NCBI GenBank assembly: GCA_036785705.1
Contig: JAWUZG010000056.1
Location: 8,371,001-8,435,000, forward strand
Reading direction: 5' to 3'
Source of the DNA: Acanthornis magna
Taxonomy: Eukaryota > Chordata > Aves > Passeriformes > Acanthizidae
DNA length: 64,000 nt
In this document: positions 25,951 to 37,894 of the stretch, piece after piece
Layout of the letters: each line of letters opens with the position of its first letter
Position numbering within the stretch: position 1 is the first letter of the stretch
Notes under the pieces: generated by a model
What the model was told of the DNA's origin: nothing
Seen by the model: only the letters and a program-made list of their open reading frames with translations
The model's database searches: none
Program-made: the position numbers and the translations under genes

Positions 25951-26420
25951 GCCCTGGCCGCCGCCGTCGCCGCCGGTTTTATGAATGAAGTTTTTGTGAA
26001 TGGGCTCGGCGCGTGCGGGCGGGCAGCGCCGTGAATGGCGCTCGGCGCGCGGCCGCGGCCCGGCGGCCCCCGGGGGGCGCCTCGCAGCCAATCGCCGCCC
26101 GCCGCCGGCTCACGCGCCCTCAGCGCGCGGGGGGCGGGGGGCGGAGGGGGCGCGAGGGAGCCTCGGGATGGTGCCGAAAATCCCCCGAAATCCCCCAAAA
26201 TCCCCGTTCTGCGGCCATTCCTCCTCCGCCGGCGGCACAGACAGAGCCAAGGGCTGGGGCCGAGCCGGAGCCGGGGCTGCGCTGCCTCCCTGGCTGCCCG
26301 CCCGGCCCCAAGGAAAGGGCAGGCTTGTCCCAGCGCTCTCTGCCCGGCAGCGCAGCTCCAGCCCCGGCGGGAAAGCTCCCCTCAGGCATCGCGTGTACCT
26401 CAGGCAGCGGAAGAAGCGAG
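25690..26420. promoter_or_regulatory. CpG island, SHC4 promoter
   Basis: Dense CpG and very high GC compared with the flanks. It holds a CCAAT box (26088-26092), GC boxes (26131-26143) and, for minus-strand transcription, a CATAAAA TATA-like element at 25977-25983. That order would place a SHC4 start near 25,950. The location just 5' of SHC4 exon 1 fits its promoter. The exact start site is inference. Confidence 0.8.
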
Positions 26421-26809
26421 ACAGGTTTATTGTACTCACTGAAAATATCAGGGCCCTCAGCACGAGTTACCTCAGCTCCGTTTGGGGCTTCGACACCTGG
26501 GGCAGTGTGGCGGGAAGAGACATTCAGTCCCACGGGGGTCGGGCTAGGAGAGGAAAATTGGCACAAGGGCCTCGCTTCCCTCCATTAGCTGAGGCTTTTT
26601 CTCTCGCTCGATTTTCAATGTTGAGTTCACCTTCCTCAGGCTCACAGTGGTACCGGCCTCATTCTCTGCTCGCGTTCAGGGCTGTGAATCAGCTGCTGGT
26701 GGATGAGGAGAGGCTGTACTGCCCATTGCCCTGCCTGTGACAGGCAGAGAAAATCACAGCCTCTCTCTGGCACAGAGAGAGAGCTCATCACAGCCATTCC
26801 ATGTTTTAC

Positions 26810-26967
26810 CTCGTGTATGAAAGCTGGTATGAATCCTAAAGATGCAATAATTGCTACAATAAGGTAGGGGAAAAGCCCAGTCCAGGCTCTGTTAGTGAAA
26901 TACGGCTCAAAAAGGAAGTGGCTGCTTTGAATCAATCCATTTTGGTGAGGATGGCTCAGACTGCTCA
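26810..26967 (-). other. Unidentified exon-like open frame with one membrane-like segment
   Basis: A minus-strand frame is open from an acceptor-like GATTCTGTGAGCAG to a donor-like GAG/GTAAAA. It encodes a short hydrophilic stretch followed by WTGLFPYLIVAIIASLGFIP, a plausible transmembrane helix, then AFIHE. It lies just upstream of the SHC4 CpG island on the same strand. I do not recognise the family. It could be an alternative first exon, a relic or chance. Confidence 0.2.
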
Positions 26968-28139
26968 CAGAATCAAACCCAAAGGCAAAACCTGGACCAG
27001 CCTCAAGTTACAAAGAATGACTAATTTCTCACGAAGCTTTAATGATGCCTTTGAGCACAAAAGAACAAAATTTCAGAAGTGATTAGCAGCACTATTGATT
27101 GTGCATAAAGCACAGAAACTCTTAGCATGAACATTTTTCTTTCATTTCAACACCATGCTGGAACATGACATCAGCATGGCTGGAAGAAAAACTGGGGCCA
27201 TGGAGCCCACACTGGTGAGGAGGAGGAGGGCCTGGAGGGGAGTGCAAACTGTGCTTTCCATGAAGGGGACAATGAGGACCAGCATTCAGGCAGATGCTGA
27301 TGCCCCAGACTTCTGTATAGAGGAACCTCCCAGATTCGTCCTTTTTTTTACTGCCATGAAAAACATACAAACACACAAGCCAAATTTCCTCTTTGAGCAA
27401 GATCAGCTTTACCATCCTTCCTACCTTTTCTCTGAGCGCACAGCAAGGGCCTTCTTGCCTTACAGCAGCCCCTTGGCATAGATGACAGCGCCAGGAAAGT
27501 ATGACTTGGTGACCAGGACCCTCCCCCATGCCTTAGCTCAGGTAAGATTAGTTCGTGGCTGTGGGCTGCCTCTGGCCCATGGTGGTCCTCATCTCCTGAG
27601 CCTGCCTGCCTGCTGCTTCTTCTTCAGAGGCAATTTGAGCCTTTACCTGTGTGAGCAAGAAAATGGGCAGGTGGGGTCCCTCCTGGCTCCGCAGGAGATG
27701 CAGTGCCTTCCGTGTCCCACTGCAGCTAACAAAACTGGCAGGTGAAAAGGCTTAATGGGGCAGGCTTTAAACATGTGTGGTGACAGAGGACATTTTCAAG
27801 AAAAATAAATAATAGTGTAACAGCCTGTCCTTCACTAATCGCTCACGAGCTGTGTCTGGAGCCCTGCGTGGCAGCAGCATCTGCTGCCCCATGGTCAAAG
27901 CACTGTTGCCCTCTCCAGGTGCAGGGGTGGGGGGGCTCGGGGTGGCTTCCCCAGAGAGGCAAGGGAGGCCAGCGCTTCAATCGGCATTTCTCTGCTCCCA
28001 GGCACCAGCAAGTGTGATTACAGTGTGGGAGGTGAAGAATAGCTGGTGTTTTACTGCAAGTTCCAGAGAAAAATGCAATTGTGACAAGCTCTGTTTTCAG
28101 CAGTGATCAAGAAATACAAGCTCAAGAGCAGAACCCCCC

Positions 28140-28170
28140 TGGACAATGCTGCAAAGAGCAGCATTGTCCA
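28140..28170. repeat. Perfect 13-bp inverted repeat with 5-base loop
   Basis: TGGACAATGCTGC at 28140-28152 is followed by AAAGA and its exact reverse complement at 28158-28170. Pairing stops outside these bases. The stem is short for a microRNA precursor. Confidence 0.8.
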
Positions 28171-31100
28171 AGCAATAGTAGCCATTGTGGGGAGGGAGAG
28201 GAGGGAAAAGAAAAATGCCATGCTTTTATAAATTTAAAAGCTTTTTTTCTCAAGGCTAAAAACAAGATTTCTGTTTAAGATACTGGGAAATCAGCCTCTA
28301 ACCAGGACAGAGAACAAAGCTCCTTTAAGCACTGGTGAAACTGAGACTTCAGCCTTGTATTCTGCCTAAAAGGAGCCTGTGTTTCTTGCTCACAGCTCGA
28401 GTTCCTGGTTGCTCAGAGTGCTCAGGGCTCCCCACCCTCCTAGCTCCCTGCCCACCCCTACTGCTGCCCCAGCAGGACACAAGGAAAAGTCACTTTGCCC
28501 CTCACGTGTCTGCTGACACAGAATGGTGCATGCTGACAAAGGGCTGTGCTGCATGTGTTTTCTCAGGCTACATGGGAATGCCCTAATGGTGCACAGTCAT
28601 GAGCTGAAACCTCCCTCACACCCAAACCCTCCATCACACCCTGTTTACAGCCCCAAACAGTCTTTCAGCCCCGAATATGCTGCATGAAAAACTGCTGTGA
28701 GCAGCCCCCAGGCAAGTGTTGTCTGAGGGGACAGGAGCTGTGGCAGGTGTAACCACACTGATGGGGCAGCACCATTACTTAGGAGCAGCGAACCAGCTAG
28801 AGCCACTTCTAATGCCCCTCTAAAAGAGCTGCAGAGAAGGAGGCAAGATAGCAGCAGTCACGTCTCCAGCATCACCACAGGCAGCTGTTCTGGCAGGAAG
28901 CAGCCCAGAGCCTCAGGCACCCTTGGGAGCGGGACAATTGCAGATTTGGGGCTGTGGGATCCCAGCTCGAGCAGCCATTTACTGCCACCACCCCACCCTC
29001 TCTTTGCAGCGCAGGGGCCAGGACAGGTGCAGATAGCACTCTCTGGGGACAAGAGAGATCACGGTGCGTTGGGGACTAGTTGAGAGGAGGCAGCTCAGCA
29101 GTCTCACACCGGGAGTGTGGGGGCAGCACAGGAGAAAAGCTGTCAGCCACCTGCAGAGCACACCTGAACAGCAGCTGCATCTTGCAGGAGCCCAGAGGAA
29201 GCTGGTACGTGCTGCTTGCGACTGGTACAGCAGAGCTCGGCCTTTCTGTTAGAACACTGAGTAAGCAAGGGACTTTTTTCCCATTATAAATAGCAACAGC
29301 AGAGTTAACTCATGCTGAGGTGCACCAAGCTGATCTGCCTTACTTCCTCATTGACATGCCTGGCTGATCCTGGCAGAAATCAGCAAAGTGTTTCAGAACA
29401 GCAGGAAAATCCCGTGGCAGGTAACAACATGGCAGCTGCCTCTGGGAAGCCTGAAGCAGCTTATTTCCTCTAGAGAAAGTCAAAACAGTTTCTGTGTGTA
29501 TTTCGATTGACAGAAATATATTTTCTCATATGTTGAATCATTCTGTTTTATCTCCTCTCCATTGTTCTGAATGAGATAAAACCAGGTGTATTTGACAACT
29601 GCAACCCCTTCTACCTTCCAGAAGAGTCAGAGAAGGTTTGCTTGGGCTGAAAACACAGGGATCAGAACTACTGAAGTTAAGAGGGCAAAGGGAGGGTCCT
29701 GGATACAAAAGTATGAGATTAGATTATTACTGCTTTTCTCCTATTCTAGCTCTGACATGCTAATCCCAGAACCCGTGTTCTAGAGTGACTGAAAGTCAGG
29801 TTGCAATTCCCTTCTTGGGCACCATGTTGTGTTTAGCTTAGCCCAGTTTCACCACTCAGCAACATTGCTCTGTCCAGAACTGCAGCTCCAAGACAGCAGA
29901 AGTGCATTGGGACAAGGCAGCAGAAGGCAGGGCTGCTCCACCTGGGCAAAGCTCACTCCTTGCAGCTGAGCAGGATGGAGTGTAAGGACCCAGCCTGCCA
30001 TGCAATGTGTTCGTTTGGGCTCCATGCCCTCCTTTTTTATACCCTTTTTGCCTGGCAAGACCACCACCTGTTCCTTCAAACACTGCTGGACTTCGTTGTC
30101 TTTTCCCCCAGGACAGTCCCAAAGCATGGGGGAACAGAAAGGAGCTGGAGAGTCTTGAGCAAAAGCCCAAAATGCAGAGCCTGAAGGTTGCTCAAGAGCC
30201 AGCACAGAGCCAGCCCTTGCACCTCTGAGGGAAAGGAGCCATCAAAGGTAAATGGGTGAGAGCTGAACATAGGAGGAGAGCACAGCCTGGGGCCTGTGCC
30301 ACAGCTCTCCTGTCTGCAAGGTGGATGGTGCCAATCTCTGCACGTTTAAAAAGGATGTACCCAAAACCGAAGAGCTAGCAAGAGCTGCTGCAAGCCATCA
30401 GAAAACAACCCACTGCCCTAACCACTGCTTTCTGAAAGGATCTGCATAGCAAGAGCCCAAAGATAAATTCAGCAGCACTTGGTGGGCTGCCTCAGCACTG
30501 CTTGCAAGGAGACCACGAGCAAAACACAACATCCCCTGGTATCTGTTATACCACAGAGTTCAAAGTAAGAGATTAAGCAGCTAGTGATTGGATCCAGCTC
30601 TGAAGCACAGGCCACAGCAGGAGGAATAAAAAGACAAATTTCTGCCTAAAGTAGCCTAGAGCTTCCTCACATCAGAGTTAGCCTCCACATGAAACAAGTT
30701 TCAGCATCAACGTCACCAAACTACTGTCAGCTCCAAAGGAAGTTGGGAGCAGTTATGCTTTAGTGGCAGCACAGGGTTTGGTATGCATGTGGCAACAGTC
30801 ACGCAACATCCCTTCCTGGAATTATCCTGAAAGCTGCATTTTTGTAGGGTAATCCACTAGCCCATATTAGAAAATAATAAATCCCACAACAGGGTTGAAC
30901 TTCTCCCGGTGTCTCCTTAGGTAGGAGACCCAAGGAAGCACTGAAGAATATACCCTTTTTCAGCATCTCCCACTTCCATCCTTGGATGATTGCCTTTAAC
31001 TTGGAAAAATCAGAAAGTAAACCCTGACATGGGGCATTTCCAGTCACTTCTTTTTGTTAATTTGCTCTCTTCCTCTACAGTCAACATTCCTCCATAAGAA

Positions 31101-33357
31101 AAGCTTTCCAAGAGCTTCTTCCGGTTCTTGCTTTTTTTCTGTCAAACATCCTCACCTCTCCTGTGCTTACCTATTCTTCAAAACAATTAATGGCAGAAAG
31201 GACACTTACCATCTCAGCAGCAGACAGGAAGTCCCCAACAGCTTGAAACAGCACTCTTGGGCAGAATCCATCTGAAAATGCAGCCTTTCCCTTGCAGGAA
31301 AAGCATTATAAGGAGTTTAATGCTCTAAACATACATTTAGGGTTCTTTTCCCTGAGAGGGAGGGAGGACTTTTACTATAACTTTTTTGGAAACTGTACAA
31401 AAGCCCCAAATGCTTTGAGTGACAACATTTTATTGTTGCATTATAACTCTGCAAGAAATGAGTAACCTACTATGTAGGTACAAAGCCTTATAGAAGGATG
31501 ATGTTCTAAATTTGGTGTGGATGCACATTAACTTTCCCTATAACCGCAGACTGAATTGCTGTGGGTGTGAACAGTGCCGCTGCAGCCTCCAGAGTCTCCA
31601 GGGGAACCCAGGGATAAACACAGCTCCACACAGATAACCATGGATGTGCAGTTTATTCCATGCTCCCTCTCCCATTTCCCTTTGTATGAGACCAAGTCTT
31701 TTATCAGTGTTACATGATTATTAAATTCCTCATTGCTCACTGAAGCTAGATCCTTGGAAAACAGCACAGGAGAGAGCTGGGCGTTCTCACAGCGCCCAGA
31801 CAGACCCCCCCACGCATCTGTCTCGTGTGGGAGCTCACCAGGCTCCGTGGAAACTGTCATTTAGCAGCTTGGAGCACACCAAGGCCTGCAGCTGGTGCCA
31901 GGAAGTGCAGTTCAGCTTAGCTTCCCCTCGATCTGGTAACTCATAAAGACCCTCCAAGGTAAACACCCTGCAGCTGTATCGGCTCCTGGTGAGGGTGTTG
32001 GTTTTGCCCAGTAGCGCTTTAAAAAAAACCCCACAACCATAAACAACAAAAATTTAATAAAGCCCTGCTTTTTATTCACAGTGATCCTAAAAATCTGAAA
32101 GCAATTCCAAGGAGCTGTTATTTTTGCTTAGTGGAGTTTGACTGACTGGGGTCTTCCCATACATTGTGGACAGAGAGATATAGATCTCCCTATAAACCTG
32201 GTATCAGAGAGCCCAGGCCGTGCTGGAGCACAGGCACTGCTAGTCCTGCCTGAAGCAATGAAGCAGGAGCAATTTTTTTTCTTGTGGTTGTGTTTTTGGT
32301 GTGTGCAGAAGTGCAAAGCACCATTTAAAACTCACCAAAGGCAAGGAACTTCACTCAACGTTCATGTCTCTTAAGTGGTGAAGAAATGAAGAGGGAGAAA
32401 AAAAAATTCCATTTGTAAAGGCTTAAGGGTAATTAATTTTTTGTCATTTCCATAGCACAGGTCACACTGTGCCACCCACTTTTTTGTACTTTCCAAAACT
32501 TGCATCAGTTGAGTTGAGAAGACAGAGGCAGCACCCAGATTCAAGGAGGAATTCTAACTGCAAGTCCTAGAACCTCCGAAGTGAGGTTTGTAGCAGAAAC
32601 ACTTTCACCAGAAGACAACTGTAATAGCAGAACTGAAACATGAAGTTAAGGTACATAAATAGAAACTTCAGAATTACAGGATGAAGCTTTATCCTTTTTG
32701 AATTGCTACAAATACTCTCGCAGGTGGGAGTTCCAAAACCAGTTAATGACACTGTTACAAGTCACTGTTACTGCCACAGAGGGGTGAGCAGCTAAAGTGG
32801 AGAATAGGGGACAACATGCAGAGACTTTCACATTATTTTCCAAAGGACTTCCTGCATCACTCCAACAATAAGGGCAGGTCAACTGAAGTTCTCATCCGGT
32901 AGAGCATGAGAGAAATCCCAGCTTCTGGAGGTACCTGTGCTTATCCTTGCTCATTTCCTCTTAAGTAAAATACTATTTCCAACTCAATATACTGGACCTG
33001 GTTCAGTCCCAGAGTCTCTGAAGAAGGGTGGGTTTTTCTATCTAGTATTTTTCTGGTCAGGGACATAGTGGGTGACAACACAAGGCTGGGATCCATGTGA
33101 AAAGCCGTCTGCTAATCCTGCTTTTTGCTTCAGCCACTCCCCCCCTGTGCTGAGGGGCTCAGCTCCCTGCACTGGCTGTCACCCTGAGCTGGGCCCCAGT
33201 GCCACCACACAGCTCCTCCACCCTGTGGTCACAGACAGTGTGACACAGACCTTCCCCAGCACCTGCAGTGCCAGGGCAGCCCTTGAAACCAACTCAGCAT
33301 CAAAGAGTTGTCAACAAACATATCACTGTAATAAAGCCGTGAATTTCTACAATCATT

Positions 33358-33363
33358 TTTATT
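33358..33363 (-). terminator. Likely distal poly(A) signal of SECISBP2L
   Basis: AATAAA on the minus strand, followed downstream by a TGTTTGTTG stretch suited to a GU-rich element. It sits at the border between the AT-rich 3' UTR and GC-richer intergenic sequence. Confidence 0.6.
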
Positions 33364-34296
33364 AGTTATGGAAGAACCCCCACTAGTATTTACATAGTGC
33401 AAAAAAGCTGTTATTACTCCAAAAAGTACGGTAGACAGAACAGTTATCCTTCATACAGCAAAAAAGAAATGGAACAAACCCCTTCATATTGTATTTTATA
33501 ATGGTTTTTCTACTGCTTTAACCTAAATATTATATAAATTTTAAGACATTAAACAGCTTTCCTTATTAGAATCTATTTAAAAAGTAAATTATATGAACTA
33601 TTTATGAACATTTAGAAGGTGGGCTGTGCCAACTGGGTTTCCACTTTCAGCATTACCATTCACTGGTGAGGAAGTTTTGGGTTAGACATTCTCATGTTTC
33701 CTTGTGTGTGGCAGGGTGAGTAGAACCCCCCCATTCCTGGTTTCTATGGCTTGTTTCTGCTGGGTTTTGTTCTGTTAACAAATTGCCATGTCTCATTTTT
33801 AAACAGCTGACACTGAAATCAACTCAACAGTTTCATTAGTTGGCACAACTTCACAAGAAATACTTAATGACAGTTTCAGCAACAGCAGCTTTTCAAACAA
33901 TAATACTTTTTTACATACATATTTAAAGTAACATTATTAAAATTTAAGCTTGTGTTAAAGAACTGGACAGAACCACATTGTGTAAGCTCCCACCCACCCA
34001 TAAAGACACCTCTTAGCTTTACCAGAACACCAACAAGTGCATTACTGAACATTTTCTATAATGAATTTTTAAAACACAGGTCAATACCCTCTGTCACTGT
34101 TTAGCTCCAATCCTACAACAACCTGCACACAACTTACGCAGATAAACAGGCCACCAATTTAAGCCAGTGGCACTAACACTCCAAAGCATGTGTGAGCAGG
34201 ATCAGGGCCTTAGCTTTACTCAGACATTGCTACTTGGTCCAACTAAGGACAGAAGTTCTTCAGAATTTTTCCCTTGTACAGATTTGTAATCCATGT

Positions 34297-34302
34297 TTTA
34301 TT
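34297..34302 (-). terminator. Possible proximal poly(A) signal
   Basis: AATAAA on the minus strand within the 3' UTR. Use would shorten the UTR by about 0.9 kb. Confidence 0.35.
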
Positions 34303-37220
34303 ATTGACAGAGATACTTAAGAGTATTTATATAAATAGGTTGTATACATAGCCACCTCTATCAGTTTTAAAGATCCCTACCCCTACCACAGATACATTAT
34401 TTTTGATTTTACCAGATAAAGTAAGTGGTGAAATCATTTCTATAAACAATGCCTTAAGAAAAGTAGATTTGTTTCCCGAATAATTATTTTCACAACAAAA
34501 ATATCTATACACCTATAACTACAGAAACATCTTTTCATGGGGACAGTAACAACCTGTATAAACTGCACACTTTTACACTGAAATAGAAATTCAACTACTT
34601 TTTAAAAAAATCAAGGTATTGTAGAACATTTGTATGCTTTCATCTTAAATTCTGTTGATAATAGAACCAAAATTACCACAGTGAGATATTCTCCTTAAGT
34701 GCTTCAAGTGGCAAGGAACTTCCCTAATTTCAGATGCAAATGGATCACTCCCAAAGGAATTGCAATTTCATTCTTACAGTTATTGCTCATTCCCAGCTTA
34801 TCAAAAAGGAAGCACTAAACCCAGTTTTCTTTACTCAGTTTCAGTTTGCTCCCCTAAGGGTGATCTGCCACATTTTAAAAAGAGACTAGTTCCTTATTTG
34901 CTGGCAAATTGAGAGATAATTATAAGTGCTGTATCACTTTCAAGAACTCTATTAAACCTGTAACAAAATTGCAGTTAAATAGCGGGCTGAATATTACAAG
35001 ACTTCTTTGATATAAATGTCAGAAAATTTTAAAATGACAGTCCAACTTCAGAAAAGACATATAAAAAGATGTGCCTTTGATGTTAATACTTCAAGATCAA
35101 AAGTTATTTGAATCACTGGCACTGAAAAAGCAAAAAGAGAAACTACAAACACCTTTGTTTTTTGATGTTCTGGCGAAGTTTTGCCCTCAGTGTATGCACT
35201 GATCTCACCTGTGTCGAGATGTGCTTACACATCCAAGGGCGAGTTTTGCTTGTCAGCAGTTCAAACACCTATCATGTCTTAAAGCAAAAACTCTTAAAAC
35301 ATACAGACAGTAGAAATCTGCCATAGGGACAGTAAAAGGTTTAACATTCAGGAGGCATCATTCCTTAGTCTTTGTTTTCCTATGAAACGCCTGTTCTAAC
35401 ACCTAGGAAGGTTACGTTAAGGAGCTAAGAACGTGACAGAACAGCCAGTTGTCGTAGCAGCTCTCTACACTGCTTATCTACATAGCATTTGCTATGCCTA
35501 TAGCTATCAAAGCATTATTTACATAATACACAGTTTCTATTATTCTCATTAGCATCCAAAAACCCAGGGCTAGAACTCTTCTAAGCCTGGAGTCTTATTT
35601 TCCCAGTGCAACTTAAAACGCCAGCATCACTACTACTACTATAAACATTGGTCCCATGTTCCTAAGTGTGGACTGAACACCCAACTCAGCTAACTTCAGT
35701 TTCCTGTGGTTTTCAGCCTACCCAGAGGCTTTTCATGCATTTTGATACAAGTGATCAAGAAAAACCAAGTGAAATTAAAAGAAACATATGTCTGCTATGA
35801 AAGTGTTATTCACGTGAGTTACTCTTTGGCTACTCTTGTAGTGAAGCTCCTGCTGCTGGCAGTTTCAGGATATCCCTTGCCAATACCAGAGAAAGATGGA
35901 AAACAGACTCCTGACGTGCGAGGTTTAGACACCAACTCCATCCTCAATCTGAAACAAATTCATCATCAGGTAACGCCTTTCACTTCAGTATTCGGAACAG
36001 AACATGGAATAATTCTTGAGCAACAGGTATGTTTCAGGCAGGGCATATGTTTTTTTCTTTTACCTCTAACACCACTGAAATACTTCCCCAACTACAGGGC
36101 ACTTCCTCCTTTCCTGGAATAACTACTTTCCTTTCTATCTAGAGGTCAACTCCTAAAGCCATTACAACTGCAAGAAAAGACAAATAGGTCCCATTTTCAG
36201 CAGGAGTTGTTAAGATACATCCTGGCCAGGATCACAGCATGCAGGTGAATGCAGAGATAGCCACCATATAATTCACACTTGCTGTTAAAGGATTATTCTT
36301 GCTTTTTGCTGTTTTGCAATGTTATGCGGAATACAATATGCAAAACAGCATTCCTGAGGTAAGTGACAGGAGAGAGAGGAAGTCATCAGTTTACTAAAAG
36401 CCCTGAATAGGGATTATGGTTAATGAGTCACTTAGTGTGGTTTGGCAGACAGCAACTGCAGAGAGAATGGGGAATTTTTGTTTTCTTTCCTGTTTTTTTT
36501 TTTTAATGCAGTATTTCTACCTTGTAAAAAAACCTGCAAAACATTAATTATATCCCTCTGGTTTAAAGTTTTTCTGGAATCAAAGTTATTATAGCTTATT
36601 GTAACCATCTCAGCTATCAGCAGCTTTTTAATGATGTATTCACGGAGATCAACTAAAAAGCTGCATCTATCTTAGCATAAGAATCGCACACAATTTCTCA
36701 ACTATTTAATTCTCATTAAGATTGCAAATGGCTTTTTCTAGCTTTTCTTGAAAGAGAATCAAAATTTTCCTTTTATTTCTAGATAGAACTAGAAAGGCAT
36801 GGCCAAATACACTGACAGGCCTCATATAACCCCATACCACCAACATGAATGGTTGGTAATTTGTCAGGGTTAATGTAGGTTACCTGTCTGAAAATAAGTT
36901 AGAGTCACAACTCAAAAGAATTTTGCTTAAAACTGGTGAGTTACAAGATGTTTCCTTTTACAAAAGATCAAATGAATGCTTACTGACAAGTTCTCCACAC
37001 AGTTTCTAAGCTGGGAAATCAATACTGATTAAGAGCTAAGCTAGTTTTTCAATCAAAAAAGTAACAGACAGCTAAAAAAATATTGTTGTGAATTAAATAC
37101 CCATATTAAATGTTTAACAGTGCAAAATGTTGAGATGAAGCATATGGAATAATGGCTGCAACCTTTACAACAGTTAGTTTTAATATAATTTCTAAAAAGT
37201 TCCTGAGTTCCTGCTTATTT

Positions 37221-37894
37221 TTACGGCATATAGATGGAATCTGTGTGTTCTTTATTCAAAGAACTGCAGATGGTGGGTTTATGTTGAGTGTTACTTGCGT
37301 GCTTATCATTTGTCCATTCCTCCCCATCAGTGACAGGATCAGCCTGCTCTGAAGTCTCTATTTCTTCCTCTTCACTTTGTTCTGCATTGTCTTCTTCAGC
37401 ACCACTAAGGGTCTTCCCGAGCTGCAGCGTCTCCATAGTTCTCTGGGTCTCTGAAACCCAAGATTCAATTCTGCTATTAAGCTGAACTTCTACAGAAATT
37501 GGTTCATGGGCATAATCCTCATCATCATCATCTTCCTCTTCCTCCTCCTCTTCCAGCATTCCTGGCACAAGAGTACTGGTGGTACTGGTCATGGAGGAAT
37601 TCAGAAGATCTCGGCAGCTGCCATCCAGGGATCCTGTTTCTGTACTCTGCTGTGAGGCCCATTCCAGATTGTCATCTGGTTTCACCTCATCTTTGTCACC
37701 TGCGATGGATTTTCCGTGATTTGTTGCTGAGGTAGCGCCAGTTGTAGCCAGAGGTGACTGTTTATTAAGAGTGGTTTTTTCCATTTGGCCATTACCAGCT
37801 TTTTCTGGTACCGCAGCCTTGCACACGGATTCTCTCTCATTTTCAGAGGTCTCTAGCCCATCAGATGTTTCCACCATATTCCTCCAGTTTGTTT
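37221..37894 (-). CDS. SECISBP2L: SECISBP2L exon 18 (terminal coding exon)
   Basis: Encodes 223 residues and the stop. It opens with ETNWRNMVETSDGLETSENE, contains WASQQSTETGSLDGSCRDLL and a 12-residue Glu/Asp run, and continues into SVEVQLNSRIESWVSETQRT. The end is SLNKEHTDSIYMP. The acidic tail is specific to SECISBP2L compared with SECISBP2. The acceptor is AATTTGTAG. Confidence 0.98.

Larger units (their letters stand above)
26421..33339. other. Intergenic region between SHC4 and SECISBP2L
   Basis: About 6.9 kb with mixed composition and no recognised gene. It holds a candidate orphan open frame (26810-26967, minus) and a perfect inverted repeat (28140-28170). No CR1, LTR or SINE sequence was recognised. 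An unannotated noncoding transcript cannot be excluded. Confidence 0.6.
33340..37220 (-). other. SECISBP2L: SECISBP2L 3' untranslated region
   Basis: About 3.9 kb of AT-rich sequence follows the stop codon on the minus strand, and composition changes sharply left of 33,340. Poly(A) signals on the minus strand are at 33358-33363 (distal, followed by GT-rich sequence), 34297-34302 and 36772-36777. Two TGTAAATA Pumilio-type motifs are present at 33387-33394 and 35516-35523. The 3' end is inferred from the signal and composition, not from transcripts. Confidence 0.65.

Noticed and set aside
26000..26740. 246-codon plus-strand open frame across the SHC4 CpG island
   Set aside because: Same reason: CpG-island composition, no family resemblance, overlapping long frames on both strands.
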